From NCBI RefSeq assembly GCF_037042905.1, contig NC_087253.1, positions 17,535,001-17,599,000 of the forward strand: DNA of 64,000 nt, written 5' to 3'. The translations under genes and the position numbers were made by a program. The notes under the pieces were generated by a model that saw nothing but the letters and a program-made list of their open reading frames with translations, had not been told where the DNA came from and ran no database searches. Every line of letters begins with the position of its first letter. Position 1 is the first letter of the stretch. This document shows positions 11,390 through 21,790 of the stretch, piece by piece. The DNA comes from Lytechinus pictus (lineage: Eukaryota > Echinodermata > Echinoidea > Temnopleuroida > Toxopneustidae).

Positions 11390-11984
11390 AGGGAAATCCA
11401 GCCCAAGTAAAAACTTAATTTTATAAGGAAAAGAAAAATCAGACAAGTTGATTGGTGAAAGTTTGAACAATATTGGACAAACAACAAGAAAGTTATGAAT
11501 TTTTAAACGTTGTAAATATTGGTAATCACTATACCCATGGATACTTCAAATTGGCCGCATATGGGATGTCATAGTGATGTAAGGCAAGGACTACTCTTCC
11601 ATGTACTCCAATACATATTATGGCTAAAATGTCATTTTTCCCAAAAGTTTTATTTCAAATTATATTTTTCTTTCATGAGGACATAAAACAATATACTACC
11701 TGGGTTATATTTAGATTACTGCCCCAGGGGAATGGGTACTTAGGAGAAAACCACAAATCCCTGATAATAAAGTACATGGCCTATGGGAAAGTTGTCCTTG
11801 CCCCTTGTCATAATTTACTTACCCAGTTGCCAATTTGAAATCTACATAGTATTAGTGATCTCAATTTTAAAGCAGCTATAACTTTCTTATTGCTTGTTCG
11901 ATTTCTTTCAAACTTTCACCATTCTATTTGATTTATTTTTCTCCTTCCCAACACAACATTTTATGGCCAAGGCTTGATTCCCCT
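11390..11984. mobile_element. TTAA-flanked MITE (piggyBac-like), AGGGAAATCCAGCC ends
   Basis: TTAA at 11386-11389 and 11985-11988 brackets imperfect inverted ends, AGGGAAATCCAGCC versus the complement AGGGGAATCAAGCC. Subterminal sequences are also complementary, for example GAAAGTTTGAACAAT.. and ..TTCAAACTTTCACCATT. A TTAA target duplication is the hallmark of piggyBac-type insertion. There is no coding capacity. It shares the AGGG..CC end style with the element at 43899-44480. Confidence 0.7.
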
Positions 11985-11988
11985 TTAA

Positions 11989-13311
11989 TTCATGAAATGA
12001 GCAGTAATTTAAAGACACATGTAAATCAGCATTTGATTGATTGATTGATAACGAATTTATTTCATTTCAAATTTTCAACAAAATTACAAAGTAAAGCAAT
12101 ATAATTATAATACAAAATAATGAAATGAAATGGGACCCTTCTGGAAAGCAAAGCTTGGAATTGCCCACATACTTCTGATAAAATTGGCATAAATTAAAAC
12201 TCAAAGTTGAGTCTCGGTCACCAATACATCGAATCCTTACCAAAGTTAATGCTCTTTTCAAAAGTGACTACTATGCAAAGCCATTGTCCTTTTTAAATGG
12301 TATCCCATGAATTTGTTTTTTCAAACAATGTCCTGCAAGCTACTTCGTGTAAATGGTTCTTTTTCAATAGAACCAAAGTAATATATTTCATATAATCTAT
12401 AGAATCCTATAACTAGAAATGATCTACATGCAAGAATTTGGCTTTTATCATTAGTCCACGTTGTGATAATGGTTAAAAAAAAATTTTCATAAAATTTGCA
12501 TATACTAGCCTTTTTTAAACGTGACAATTTGCCACTTTGTTTGCACATGCACTTTGTAGTATTAATGCTCCATCTAATAAGGAGGCATAAACAAAATTAA
12601 AAAAGGCTTTGCGTTGAACTCTGTACTGATTTTGTGCGTTTCTTGCACTTACATGCACATGCAAATTTCAAAATAATTTGCATGGATTTTAGTATTTTAA
12701 GTAGATTTTCAGTCACCCATATGATAGAATTTTATTCAAAACTATTGCTCTGTTCAAAAGTGATGAATATGCAAATGAATTATAACTTTTTAAATGCTAA
12801 ACCATGAAATTGTTTTGAATTTGCGATTTTTAAAAATATAATTAGCACATGTTTGTGCATAAATTAGCATTTTAAATATATTTTTTTTTGTCAAACATTT
12901 TTTGATGCTCTGTCAATAATTGAATCTTATTCAGTAAATGAGGCTTTAACCTTTTTTCTACAATGAGATAGGCCCTATAATGATTTTTGGTGGTTTTTAG
13001 GCTTAAAATTTGCATAAATAAGCATTCTTAAAATAGGATGCCAATTACCGATTTCTTGGATCCTTCCCTCGAAGTGGTGCTCTTGATATAATTATGTGAC
13101 CAACATAAGGCACCTGACCATAGATATCGTCAAGGAAGTGGTAGTTTGCGTCATCAACTGAAACCAAAAGGTGATTATTTTCCTTCTACATGTATTTCAC
13201 AATCGGAAAAGATGTAATGGGCGATTCCATGCTAGAAAATTCAGCAATTTTCACATTTTTCAACCTGCTGTCCAAACGAACGGAGAACTTCAATTTGCTT
13301 TGTGGTAATAT
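11989..13311. other. AT-rich interval with GCATAAATTAGCAT-type repeats
   Basis: GATTGATTGATTGATAACGA at 12031-12055, read on the minus strand, looks like a LINE tail. From about 12480 to 13030, words such as TTTGCATAAATTAGCAT recur at intervals, as also inside 4068-5478 and near 10690-10900. No gene is supported. Confidence 0.4.
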
Positions 13312-13521
13312 TAAATGACTACTGGGTAGACATGAACAAAACTGACAACCAACAAAAATATGTTGTCCATAGTATAGGTAAATTAGAGCTTAAACTGTTG
13401 CGTGTCGTACGGGACATTTCTGCGTCCCGTACGACACACAACATTTTCACCTATAATTGACACATACTCATTTTTTTGTGTTGGTTATTAGTTTTTCACA
13501 TAACTACCCACTATAGCATTT
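13312..13521. mobile_element. Foldback MITE centred on a TCGTACGGGAC hairpin
   Basis: TGTTGCGTGTCGTACGGGAC (13396-13415) faces GTCCCGTACGACACACAACA (13424-13443), a near-perfect 20-base arm with an 8-base loop. Complementarity continues outward with mismatches: AACCAACAAAAATATG pairs with the side carrying TTTTTTTGTGTTGGTT, and ACTACTGGGTAG with CTACCCACTATAG. The whole unit is about 210 bases. Confidence 0.65.
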
Positions 13522-13949
13522 ATCATTGACAAAAAAAGAATATTTTATTGCTCAAGCATTCGGCTAGGAAAATAGAAATTGTTGTCAAAATGTCCCGTCG
13601 ACACGTATGGAATCGATGTTATAGATGCAGCAAAGTTTCCCAAGTAATGGATACATTTCAGCAGAACTAAAGAAAAGAATATCAACACCTCATGCGCCAG
13701 GTGTGCGCCAAATTTAATTCGCTTTGAAACGCATTTCCATTTTTTTGTTTTCTAGATCTTATGGTGATAATCTTAATTGTGACTCTACAAAGGAAAAAAA
13801 GCATGTTGGTTAAATCCGTCACTCTTAGTTGTTTAAGCTTTTTTAAAATTATCATTTAAACTCTTTTAAACAACTTGGCGCTTTGAAGCTCTGTATTCAA
13901 TGCTCTCGACCCACCGTCCTGGAACCTGCTATCGGAGATCGTAAGCTCT

Positions 13950-15044
13950 TCATGATACAAAATGTGCGCAGCAACAAATAGCAATTAGAATAAACAGCGA
14001 TAACAATATTAGTATTAAAACCAATGCATTTGAAGGAACAGGTTTCCGCTGCATCCGGTGAAATTTTCTTCCTTTGCCATCAAAGGTTATCCAGGCATGC
14101 CAGTGTGTTTTCATTTGTTTTACAGACAGTTGGCTCCATAGGTAATCCGGTGGCTTAGTGTGCGGATGCAGTTCTTTGAACAACTTTCCTCTGTTGACAA
14201 TGGAAATTCCTTGCGAGTGCAAGAGCATACCGCAGTAGACATCATCGAAAGGCACTACAGGCAGCAATTTCTTTGAAGCATTGTATAGCTTCTGGACTAC
14301 ATCCTGAGATAGGACGTAGCCGGCGCCATACGGCGACACCGGATAGGTTTCCTCTGGGTATATCGCCTTCGGACAGTACCATTTGCTTGACGTATTTCGT
14401 ATTGGCTTACCCACGTTTGGCTCACCGAGGCAGAAGTTGGTACGGTTCCGCGAAGGTAACCCATCGAGGTCTTGAACAAGGGTCACGATGTCCAGCATCA
14501 CATCATCGTCTATCGACATCATAAATTCAGTGTTCCTACAGAAGTTGGTCACCCACTTGAACCCCATAATAAGCTTGATTGTCAGGTTATAGTAGTGGTC
14601 TTTGAAGTCCGCCTGCAGAATGTCTCCGTAGAGACCAGTCTCGTCCTTGATGCTCTCCTGGTCCTGTGCTACCGTTGTTGTTCCGAGGACAAATAACACC
14701 CTAGCAGATATATTCATCGTCTTGATGTCACTCATATATGTCTCCCGAATCACGTCCCTTCGTGCTCTGTGCGATGGTGCTGACTTAATCAAGACGAGTA
14801 ATGTTGTATTGCTATCCCCTACCTTGCACGTATCCATAGGATTTATTAGAAAGTCATAGATGTTTACTTTTAGCGTCCTAGGTGTCCAACGAACAGTCTT
14901 CAGCCAGCCAACTGATATCGGGTTTTCCTCTACAGGTACTTTTATAAACCTGCTTGGAAAGGTAAGCCATTGGAAAATGCATATGATGAAAATTACCCAA
15001 CATACCACCACTTTCACCCTTTTCCACGATTTCCGGCCGATCAT
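13950..15044 (-). CDS. GT31 beta-1,3-glycosyltransferase-like protein, paralogue 2
   Basis: Predicted Golgi-resident GT31 transferase of 364 residues from the ATG at 15044, preceded by a frame open to 15158. That start gives the paralogues' layout: MIGRKSWKR basic tail, signal anchor (about 10-28), stem with VGWLKTVRWTPRTLKV, then RDVIRETY, VLFVLG, DILQADFKDHYYNLTIKLI (identical in GT31-1 apart from the last residues), DDD at about 179-181, GAGYVLSQD and DDVY at about 267-270. The C-terminus is a cysteine-rich hydrophobic helix (about 340-358) ending CCCAHFVS. An arginine replaces glycine in the WTPGTL block. It keeps LGEPNVGKPIRN and N-glycosylation sequons such as NRT and NLT. Intact and intronless. 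Substrate unknown. Confidence 0.9.
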   Translation of the reverse strand: MIGRKSWKRVKVVVCWVIFIICIFQWLTFPSRFIKVPVEENPISVGWLKTVRWTPRTLKVNIYDFLINPMDTCKVGDSNTTLLVLIKSAPSHRARRDVIRETYMSDIKTMNISARVLFVLGTTTVAQDQESIKDETGLYGDILQADFKDHYYNLTIKLIMGFKWVTNFCRNTEFMMSIDDDVMLDIVTLVQDLDGLPSRNRTNFCLGEPNVGKPIRNTSSKWYCPKAIYPEETYPVSPYGAGYVLSQDVVQKLYNASKKLLPVVPFDDVYCGMLLHSQGISIVNRGKLFKELHPHTKPPDYLWSQLSVKQMKTHWHAWITFDGKGRKFHRMQRKPVPSNALVLILILLSLFILIAICCCAHFVS

Positions 15045-16062
15045 ATATATCATGTATAACAGAATATAAACCGAATACATATCGTGGCATTTACATGTGT
15101 AACATAATGGTGTTCGCGTTGTCTGCCAAATATATCCCGAATTCAAGATTTCAACCATCGAGAGTAGGTCCTATGCATATCTAAAATGATAATTGTCCGT
15201 GTCCATGTGATAGTAGTAGTATAAACGTTTACATGACTCATTTTGACGAAATACCATTCGGAATAGACACCAGTTGATAAAATGTTATATCGACCCACAA
15301 CTTTGCCACCGTGGTATATAGCAATGATGAACCGTTTTTATACCACACGGGCGCGTTTGGTTTCGAGTGAATGTTCTATGCAGTGCTACCAACGTCACGT
15401 CTGCTTGTACACCGTTGCCCAGAAAAATGAACTGATAGATCTTTCATAATTTTGACAACAATGGAATTTGAGTAACGCTCTTATTTTAGCTGCAATTATT
15501 TGCTCTCCTTTGCTTTCCTATAGTGCCTGCCCCCGCTGATTGTCCATCTGGATATGTATGAGTTCTGGTACTACAAAAATAGAACCATTAAGACGTGTTA
15601 AAAAGGGACGAGATATTTATAACCATTGCTACTGAAGTCAAGTTGGCTTATTATTAGTGTTGGTAAATATTTTACCAGATCTGTAAAAAAGCATGAAAGC
15701 TTATCATTAAGCATCAAGTGTACCGATGGCATGAGATCCTCTCCGATTAAGGAGCCATTTTTGAAATGTAAAACAATCTTGTATGTGTACATTTTATTGG
15801 CACTGACCTATTCGGCAGTTTTTCCTTGCCTTTTTCGTCTCATTAATTTATTCTTTGATTACCCCATTGTGATCGCTTTTGCTTATTAAGAAAGGCTGGT
15901 ATGATATACCGAATTAGTCAGAGTCATTTCGTGCGCCGAAGTCAGGTTCTCCACAGAAAAAAAGAAAATAAAAAAAATCATAGTGAAAATACATATTCGG
16001 CCACTATATAACATAAACATTACATGTAGTGATTGAACTTTCTAAACGTCGTCGTGATATTC
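15045..16062. other. Spacer upstream of GT31-2
   Basis: Contains the putative promoter region of GT31-2; the frame of that gene remains open to 15158. No strong core promoter motif was identified. No gene is recognisable between about 15400 and 16060, and the overlapping small frames there have no domain. Confidence 0.4.
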
Positions 16063-16470
16063 TTGAGTTTGAATTGAATTTATTTAGATTACTATAATTA
16101 TCTACAAAATCGCTGTTACAGTGTATTACATGATTTGCCAAAAGCATGAATGCAGGATAATGAAAAGGAGCCTACAGAAAAGGAGAAATAGCAGTCTGAC
16201 AGATTTGATTCAAGACTACTTCCTCTTGTATATTTCTTTGATCTATATAATATCCTCTTGCCAGAGAAACATAAAAAAAATTGGCTAGCATTTCCCTTTA
16301 ACCTTTCAGCCTCGCTTCTGTTCGACAATACACTGATGTATTCAGCCACATTTATTATAGAATTTCGATCCAGCCTTCCACCCGAATCCACGCCCCAACG
16401 AGTTGTATCAATGCTTTGATCACAGATGAAAATATGCATTAAAAAAAACCCCACATCAATATATCAAGGT
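16063..16470 (-). mobile_element. Possible 5'-truncated LINE 3' end
   Basis: On the minus strand the segment ends AATCTAAATAAATTCAATTCAAACTC, resembling LINE tails. The minus-strand frame at 16116-16454 includes SVGSFSLSCIHAFGKSCNTL but no diagnostic reverse-transcriptase motif. Tentative. Confidence 0.3.
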
Positions 16471-16540
16471 TGGTTATGACTTCAACAAACCCACCGTAAG
16501 AGGGCGATACGATACATCTCCCTCAACAGCGTATCAGGGG

Positions 16541-16588
16541 ATCCAAATATCAGCGTATTTTAGCATCCAAATATCAGCGTATTTTAGC
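16541..16588. repeat. Perfect 24-bp direct duplication
   Basis: ATCCAAATATCAGCG.. is present twice head to tail (16541-16564, 16565-16588) with no mismatch, indicating a recent slippage event. Confidence 0.85.
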
Positions 16589-16668
16589 ATCCACTCCGCA
16601 GCGCAGATGTTTTCTGCAACGTTGAGAATCTGTTGAATATCGCCGTCAAATAACAATTGACAGATTAA

Positions 16669-16760
16669 AGGTCTTTGTTGAAAATTGGTGGATTGGGACA
16701 GCACATAAAGTTTCGGACCGGACAAAAATTGCAAATATATCGTTTGTCCAGTGTAAAGCA
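16669..16760. repeat. Dispersed repeat sharing GGTCTTTGT..GAAAATTGG
   Basis: Words GGTCTTTG, GAAAATTGG, GACAAAAATTGCAAATAT and GTCCAG occur here in the same order and spacing as at 27432-27514. The two stretches are diverged copies of an unidentified repeat, or an ancient segmental duplication. Confidence 0.5.
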
Positions 16761-16763
16761 CGA

Positions 16764-17011
16764 CATTGGGTGATTTCAAGTTCAGTGTTGACCTTTTGGT
16801 GTTGGTGTTAGGTCAAATTTTACACGATTATAACACGAAACATAAAATTGAGGTGATCCCGAAAAGTCACTCACTAGTTGTTGTAATGTCAATAATGTGA
16901 TCTGGATCAGTTTTACAAACTCATAATAAGTTTTGGAGTTAGGGGAAGTAATCCAAATTCCAACACCAACACTAACACCAAGGCCAACACCGGACTTGAA
17001 ATCACCCAATG
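16764..17011. mobile_element. MITE with CATTGGGTGATTTCAAG ends
   Basis: CATTGGGTGATTTCAAG at the left faces CTTGAAATCACCCAATG at the right. The complement continues through GTGTTG..GGTGTTGGTGTT against AACACCAACACTAACACC..AACAC. About 248 bases, with no coding capacity. Confidence 0.8.
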
Positions 17012-17309
17012 GTGTTGTGATTCAACGATTAACGACAAAAAATGGCTACTTTGTTACGAAGAGCTTTTGATAAAGGATAATCTGCGTTATAGAAAGCGTC
17101 CGCGGAGTGATTGCTAACACGCCTTAATCACGCGATTTGCAAGAACATTATTGTGCTTTCGTTTTATTCATTTATTTATTGATTTCCCTCTTTATGCAAG
17201 CTGTTAATTAGCCTGCGAGCTGATTAATGTTTTATCCTGTTGAGAGATGTTTAAATATACAAATTAGAAAATACCTAAATTCATTTAGACATTTATTTAT
17301 TTTGTTTTC

Positions 17310-18180
17310 TATACCAAGATATACAAGATACGAGAAATACAAGATATTTATTCATTTGTCTTTGCAAACATGATTACAAAGAAATTTGTTTTCCACTGGT
17401 GTAATATTACATTAGACATGCATGAACAAAATAAAACAAAGAAACAAATAAGTTACTCAGGTATGAAGCAGATACAATAAAACATTTACAAAAGTTTGAG
17501 TCGTCCAGAATACTTATCATAATTATTATCATTCAAATATTGTAATAATTATTATCAACATTATTATTATTATTATAATTATTATCAATATTATTATTAT
17601 TATCATCACTACTATTACTTTTATGTGATTATTATTATTATCAAAAAACTTTCCGGGATATCAGTACATCAGTGTCATCATTTCGCTAGGAACAGAAGTT
17701 TATTTAGCGTTGAGCTTGTGAATTGAATTTGTGGATAGAGTCGGGTATGAATGAATTTCTAAAATGGGAAAGGCGGGTTGAAGTGGGACGAAGTCTTATG
17801 CCAGAACGATTGAATGAGTAGTATGATTGAGTGGATGAGAAGTGTCTTTCATGATTGAGCTGACTTTTCCTACGATTTGATCGGTACAGTGGGATTCACT
17901 AGAGGCCAAATCTACCCCTATTATTCTTTGCGCTATTTTAAGGGGCTTTTCTAGTTTCATCTTGTCCTCTTTTGAGAGATTGCCAAATACACATAACACA
18001 TTGAAGAGAAGGACACTTTTAATGACTGAATTATAGAACAGAGTTAGTATCGTGTTGTCTACATGGAATGATTTTAACTTGCGGAGAAAGTACAACCTCT
18101 TGCTAGCCTTCCCATAAACCAACTGCGCGTTTTCCCTCCATGACAATTTGTCATCTAAACCCAGGGTAACCAGGCAATGA
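17310..18180 (-). mobile_element. 5'-truncated non-LTR retrotransposon (LINE) 3' fragment
   Basis: The minus strand encodes the C-terminal region of a reverse-transcriptase polyprotein. LGLDDKLSWRENAQLVYGK, then RLYFLRKLKSF, FYNSVIKSVLLF and IAQRIIG are characteristic of RTE/jockey/CR1-like ORF2 tails. After about 17810 the family's terminal block (SGIRLRPTSTRL..FIPDSIHKFN) continues in another frame to a stop at 17704, so a frameshift has broken the ORF. The tail near 17310-17345 is a degenerate ATCTTGTATTTC repeat after AATAAAT. It is a dead copy lacking the endonuclease and catalytic RT domains. Confidence 0.8.
17515..17645. repeat. (ATT)n microsatellite inside the LINE 3' UTR
   Basis: Interrupted ATT/ATC trinucleotides, e.g. 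ATTATTATTATTATTATAATT. Confidence 0.7.
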
Positions 18181-18223
18181 CTTAAACATTGTTTTATCTG
18201 AGGGCTTCACGAGAGGTTACATA

Positions 18224-18464
18224 TACAGCAAAAACTTTGGTGTTAAGCGGTGTACATAGAGGACCACACCATGCAGTTATTTTAGCCCGGTGTTAGTTTA
18301 ACATATATAGGTGTAACATATAGGTGTTATTACAACACATTTGGTTGTTACATCTACATTTGGTGTTATGTTCAATCTCTAGGGTGTTATTTTAACACCT
18401 CAGGGTGTGGTCCTCTATATATAGACACCAATTGGTGTCAGTTTTAACACAGTTTTTACAGTGT
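18224..18464. mobile_element. MITE of the CACTGTAAAAACT family built from GGTGTTA words
   Basis: ACAGCAAAAACT at the left faces AGTTTTTACAGTGT at the right. Just inside, GTGTACATAGAGGACCACACC faces GGTGTGGTCCTCTATATATAGACACC. The interior is dominated by GGTGTTA or TAACACC words in both orientations. Related copies are at 48730-48970 and, with shared tips, 32401-32625. Confidence 0.8.
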
Positions 18465-18591
18465 ACACATAAAGCTACAAACAGTGATTACAACTGAAAA
18501 GCTGAACAAAGAGAAAACAATACAGCAATATTATGCCAACGGACCAGCAAGATATAAACATACATACACACATGCACACAGAGCCGTCGCT

Positions 18592-18608
18592 AAGGGGGGG
18601 GGGGGGGG
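18592..18608. repeat. G homopolymer
   Basis: A run of 14-15 Gs next to GCCGTCGCTAAG and followed by ATGTGACACCCCC. Such G-runs often mark degraded element ends in this window. Confidence 0.6.
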
Positions 18609-18837
18609 ATGTGACACCCCCACTGATCTGGATATCGCCGGTAATTTCAGCGCTACCGTCGGGAAAAATGAAGAAAAGGGGCAAAAGGAAAAAAAAGGGA
18701 GAAAGAGAAAACAGCAAGGCATATTAGCGATGTTGTGTCTCACCCACTTGTGAAAGTAACCAGAAATATCGTGATTTGCGAGGGCACGCAACAGAATTGT
18801 ATCACTAATTCATTGTAAAATAACTGGGATGGAATAA

Positions 18838-19165
18838 CAATTGTTATAAGAGCCTTGCATGTAAACTTTAACATTGACCTGAAAATAACCTTTGACCTGA
18901 CCATGTGACCTCCGACTGCAGCATAACATGCAGGTCCCCGAAGTACATCTACCATCTACGTTTGGTTAAAAGTGACTTACGGTTGCAGAGTTATGTATCA
19001 TAAGAGAGTCTTGTATGTAAACTTTAACGTTGACCTGAAAATGACCTTGGACCTTACCATGTTACCTCCAACTGCAGCATAACATGTAGGTCCCCTAAGT
19101 TCATCAACCATCTAATTTTGATTGAAACGTGATTTACGGTTGCAGAGTTGTGTCATAAGAGAGTC
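18838..19165. repeat. ~155-bp tandem repeat (TAAGAG..TTGCATGTAAACTTTAAC)
   Basis: Two units begin at about 18845 and 18999, and a partial third at about 19156. Shared words are GTAAACTTTAACGTTGACCTGAAAAT, TGACC..ACCATGT.ACCTCC, ACTGCAGCATAACATG and TTACGGTTGCAGAGTT. The third unit breaks off at the CA microsatellite. Confidence 0.75.
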
Positions 19166-19182
19166 TTGCACATACACCCACC

Positions 19183-19330
19183 CACTTACACACACACACA
19201 CACTCTCTCTCTTACACACACTCACACACACACACACATACCCACCATCGCACACCCTACCCTTACACACATACACTCACCATCACACACACACCCCCAC
19301 ATATATATACATATATATATATATATATCA
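19183..19330. repeat. (CA)n then (TA)n microsatellite
   Basis: Interrupted CACACA/CTCTCT is followed by ATATATATA. Threonine/histidine-rich open frames across it are artefacts. Confidence 0.85.
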
Positions 19331-19987
19331 TACTTGTATGTATTTTTTTATTTGATAACAAAACAAATTTACTTTATCCAGCCCCCAAAATGCATTAACT
19401 AGATTTTTTTTTTAGATATATAGTATACACTTTGGTGTGATTTTGGAGATTACCCTAAATTTTCTACCAAACTACTATAACTATTTGTGCTTCCACGATC
19501 CCGCCACGGTCATTTCGGCCCGTATAGTACATTGTAATATATCGCGTGAATCGGCTAATTTCTGACGCTCATAAATGACACACTTCTCCATTCTATACAT
19601 AATGATTTTGCAAAACCAAAGTCAACGCAAAATAACAAAAGGGAATCCGACAGCGGGATCTCGGGGGGATTCCCCGATGCTAGAATAGGCGTGTCTCAGG
19701 AGACAAACAAGCTAAACAAATAGATATGACGAGCAGTGGCGCAGTGAGCAAAAAAAAAAATGAAGGGGGCACACAAGATCTAGACTATTTCTGCCCACGT
19801 GAAGACTCTACATATCTCTCCATGCAGTGGCGGATCAAGAGGAATATATCATGCATAATATTACTGAGGAACCCTTTTTACCCTTTGCTTGTCAAATTTT
19901 TCATGGAAGAAAATGACCTGGATTTGCTCGATTTGGTAGGGAAAACTTTTGTTATTTTTTTTTTGGGGGGGAGGGGGCTTATATTAT

Positions 19988-21417
19988 GACGATTGTCTGC
20001 GTTCGCGGAGCGGGGATGGCCGCTGCACCCTGTCGATAAAACCAGGGGAGCTTTTCTCGAAAGGGTGGGTTGAGGGAGGGGAGTCAATTTAACGCACCAT
20101 TAAGGGACAACCGGGGGAGGTTTCATGAAAGATTGTGTGAAGTACTTTCCTGAACCAGTCGTTTCTACGAAAATTATTCATCAAATAATAACAACAATGT
20201 ACTGACCTGCCATTTGTTTGGAATGGAAACGATGGACCTGGTCTCTTTATGTATATATTGTATATCAGTGTCTTTGAACTTGAATAAAGTCATGATGAAA
20301 CAGCATTAATAGATTATTAGAATCACAACTAAGAAAAATATAAATAGAAAGAAAAAAAGAGAGAAGGGTGAAATATGATATCATTTTCTGAATACTTTTA
20401 TGTCAAAAGCTGATACAAAATTTGAATTTTGAAATAAAAATGTCGAAATTTTGCTTGCTCGCTCACAATTTTTTTTTTCGAATTTTGCCCGATATGTCAT
20501 ACCTGCCCCCTTAAAATTTCTGTCGCCCCTGATCATTAGGAGAAAAATAAGAGAGCTTGCATTTTTTCGTGATTTTGAATACAATTGCATATTGAAGTAT
20601 TTCTATAACCCCCAACAATTCCCCAAAGCCATATCGAACAATAGCATTATTAAGAGGAATAGCGTATTCCATTCTGAATAAATTTGCATTTGCATAGAAG
20701 TGTGATGAAAGAAATCAGTAGCCTAATGGGCCAACAATTTTGAGAGGGCCAGATATGGCGTATCGGGCAAAATTTTATTAAACAAAATTGCGAGCGAGCA
20801 AAAATTAAGTTATTTTAATCCAAAATAAAAATAAAAATCCAATGATGACATATATTCAATGATGAATATGTAATATTCAGAAAATGCTATATTTCACCCT
20901 TCTCTCTTTTCTTTTCTCTCTTTTAGTCTTGGTCGTGAAAAAAATTTGAGGGGCATGCGACCCCAAGCCCCCCATCTGTACACCACTGAAGCAAGTTATT
21001 TGAAAACGGGCTTTCCATCGCAAGCTGCTAGCAGTAGTACAATAGTTTACATGTACGGCAACCCGGTCGCCGCGCATGCACCGCTGAGACTAATGCAAAT
21101 AAATAAGCCTAAAATAAACATGCAAAAATATGTGTTTTTTCCCTTCTTTCCTTCCTCAGTTTCATACACACGAACCCCCACACACCCTCACTTCACCTTT
21201 AGGTCTCCATACTCTCACACAAACTTACACAGACAAACAAATAAACAACGGGTAAAAAAGACTACTCAGTGCGGCCTTTCGTGAAAAGCTCTCCCGGTTG
21301 TCAAGAAAAGGTGCGTTAATTTGACTCCCCTCCTCCAATGCACCCTTTAGAGAAAAACTCCCCGGTTTTATCGAAAGGATTCGGCCACCCACGCCCCGCG
21401 AACGCAGACAATCGTCA
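19988..21417. mobile_element. Long-TIR non-autonomous element (GACGATTGTCTGCGTTCGCGG arms)
   Basis: The left arm GACGATTGTCTGCGTTCGC (19988) is mirrored by GCGAACGCAGACAATCGTC (ends 21417). Complementarity extends more than 100 bases inward: TCGATAAAACC, GTCAATTTAACGCACC and ACAACCGGG all recur inverted. Outside, CAGTGGCGGATC (19825) and GATCCGCCACTG (ends 21508) form a second inverted pair typical of hAT-like ends. The element may therefore span 19825-21508 with a rearranged left arm. The flanks share only CCATG, so no clear target duplication. No transposase is seen. Confidence 0.6.
20210..20300 (+). mobile_element. Possible LINE tail remnant inside the long-TIR element
   Basis: GTATATCAGTGTCTTTGAACTTGAATAAAGTC has the AATAAA-bearing form of a retroposon 3' end, but no coding part is adjacent. 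Confidence 0.25.
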
Positions 21418-21774
21418 GAAGCCTTTTTTTTTTTTTTTTGGTGGGGGTCTTGTCAATTTTTTCCTGACCAAAAATGCCCCCCCCTGGAAAATCCTGGATC
21501 CGCCACTGATGCCATGTAAGAGCCCTTTACTTCCGCATAAGAGTATGTAGGCCAACAGTCTTAATAGTAACTCGTGTCTGTTGACCAACTAGGTCCATGG
21601 TTGAGTAAAACATTCATAACTTGAACTTTGAATTAATATAGGGATATTTGCTTACCGAATTCATATAGTGTTTACGATACTCTTTATCTTCATTATACAG
21701 AATTTATGATCACGATCTCTGCCTAATGTGGACTCGGCGCAAGGCCAACGCGTAAACAATGGCTTTGTTTGAAG

Positions 21775-21785
21775 TATATATATAA
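21775..21785 (+). promoter_or_regulatory. Candidate TATA box for GT31-3
   Basis: TATATATATAA lies 6-16 bases before the first ATG (21791) and about 72-82 bases before the second (21857). If it is the TATA box, transcription would start near 21805-21815 and the second ATG would be the true start. Confidence 0.3.
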
Positions 21786-21790
21786 TTACT

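Noticed and set aside
19122-19402. Thr/His-rich open frames
   Set aside because: Products of the (CA)n/(TA)n tract.
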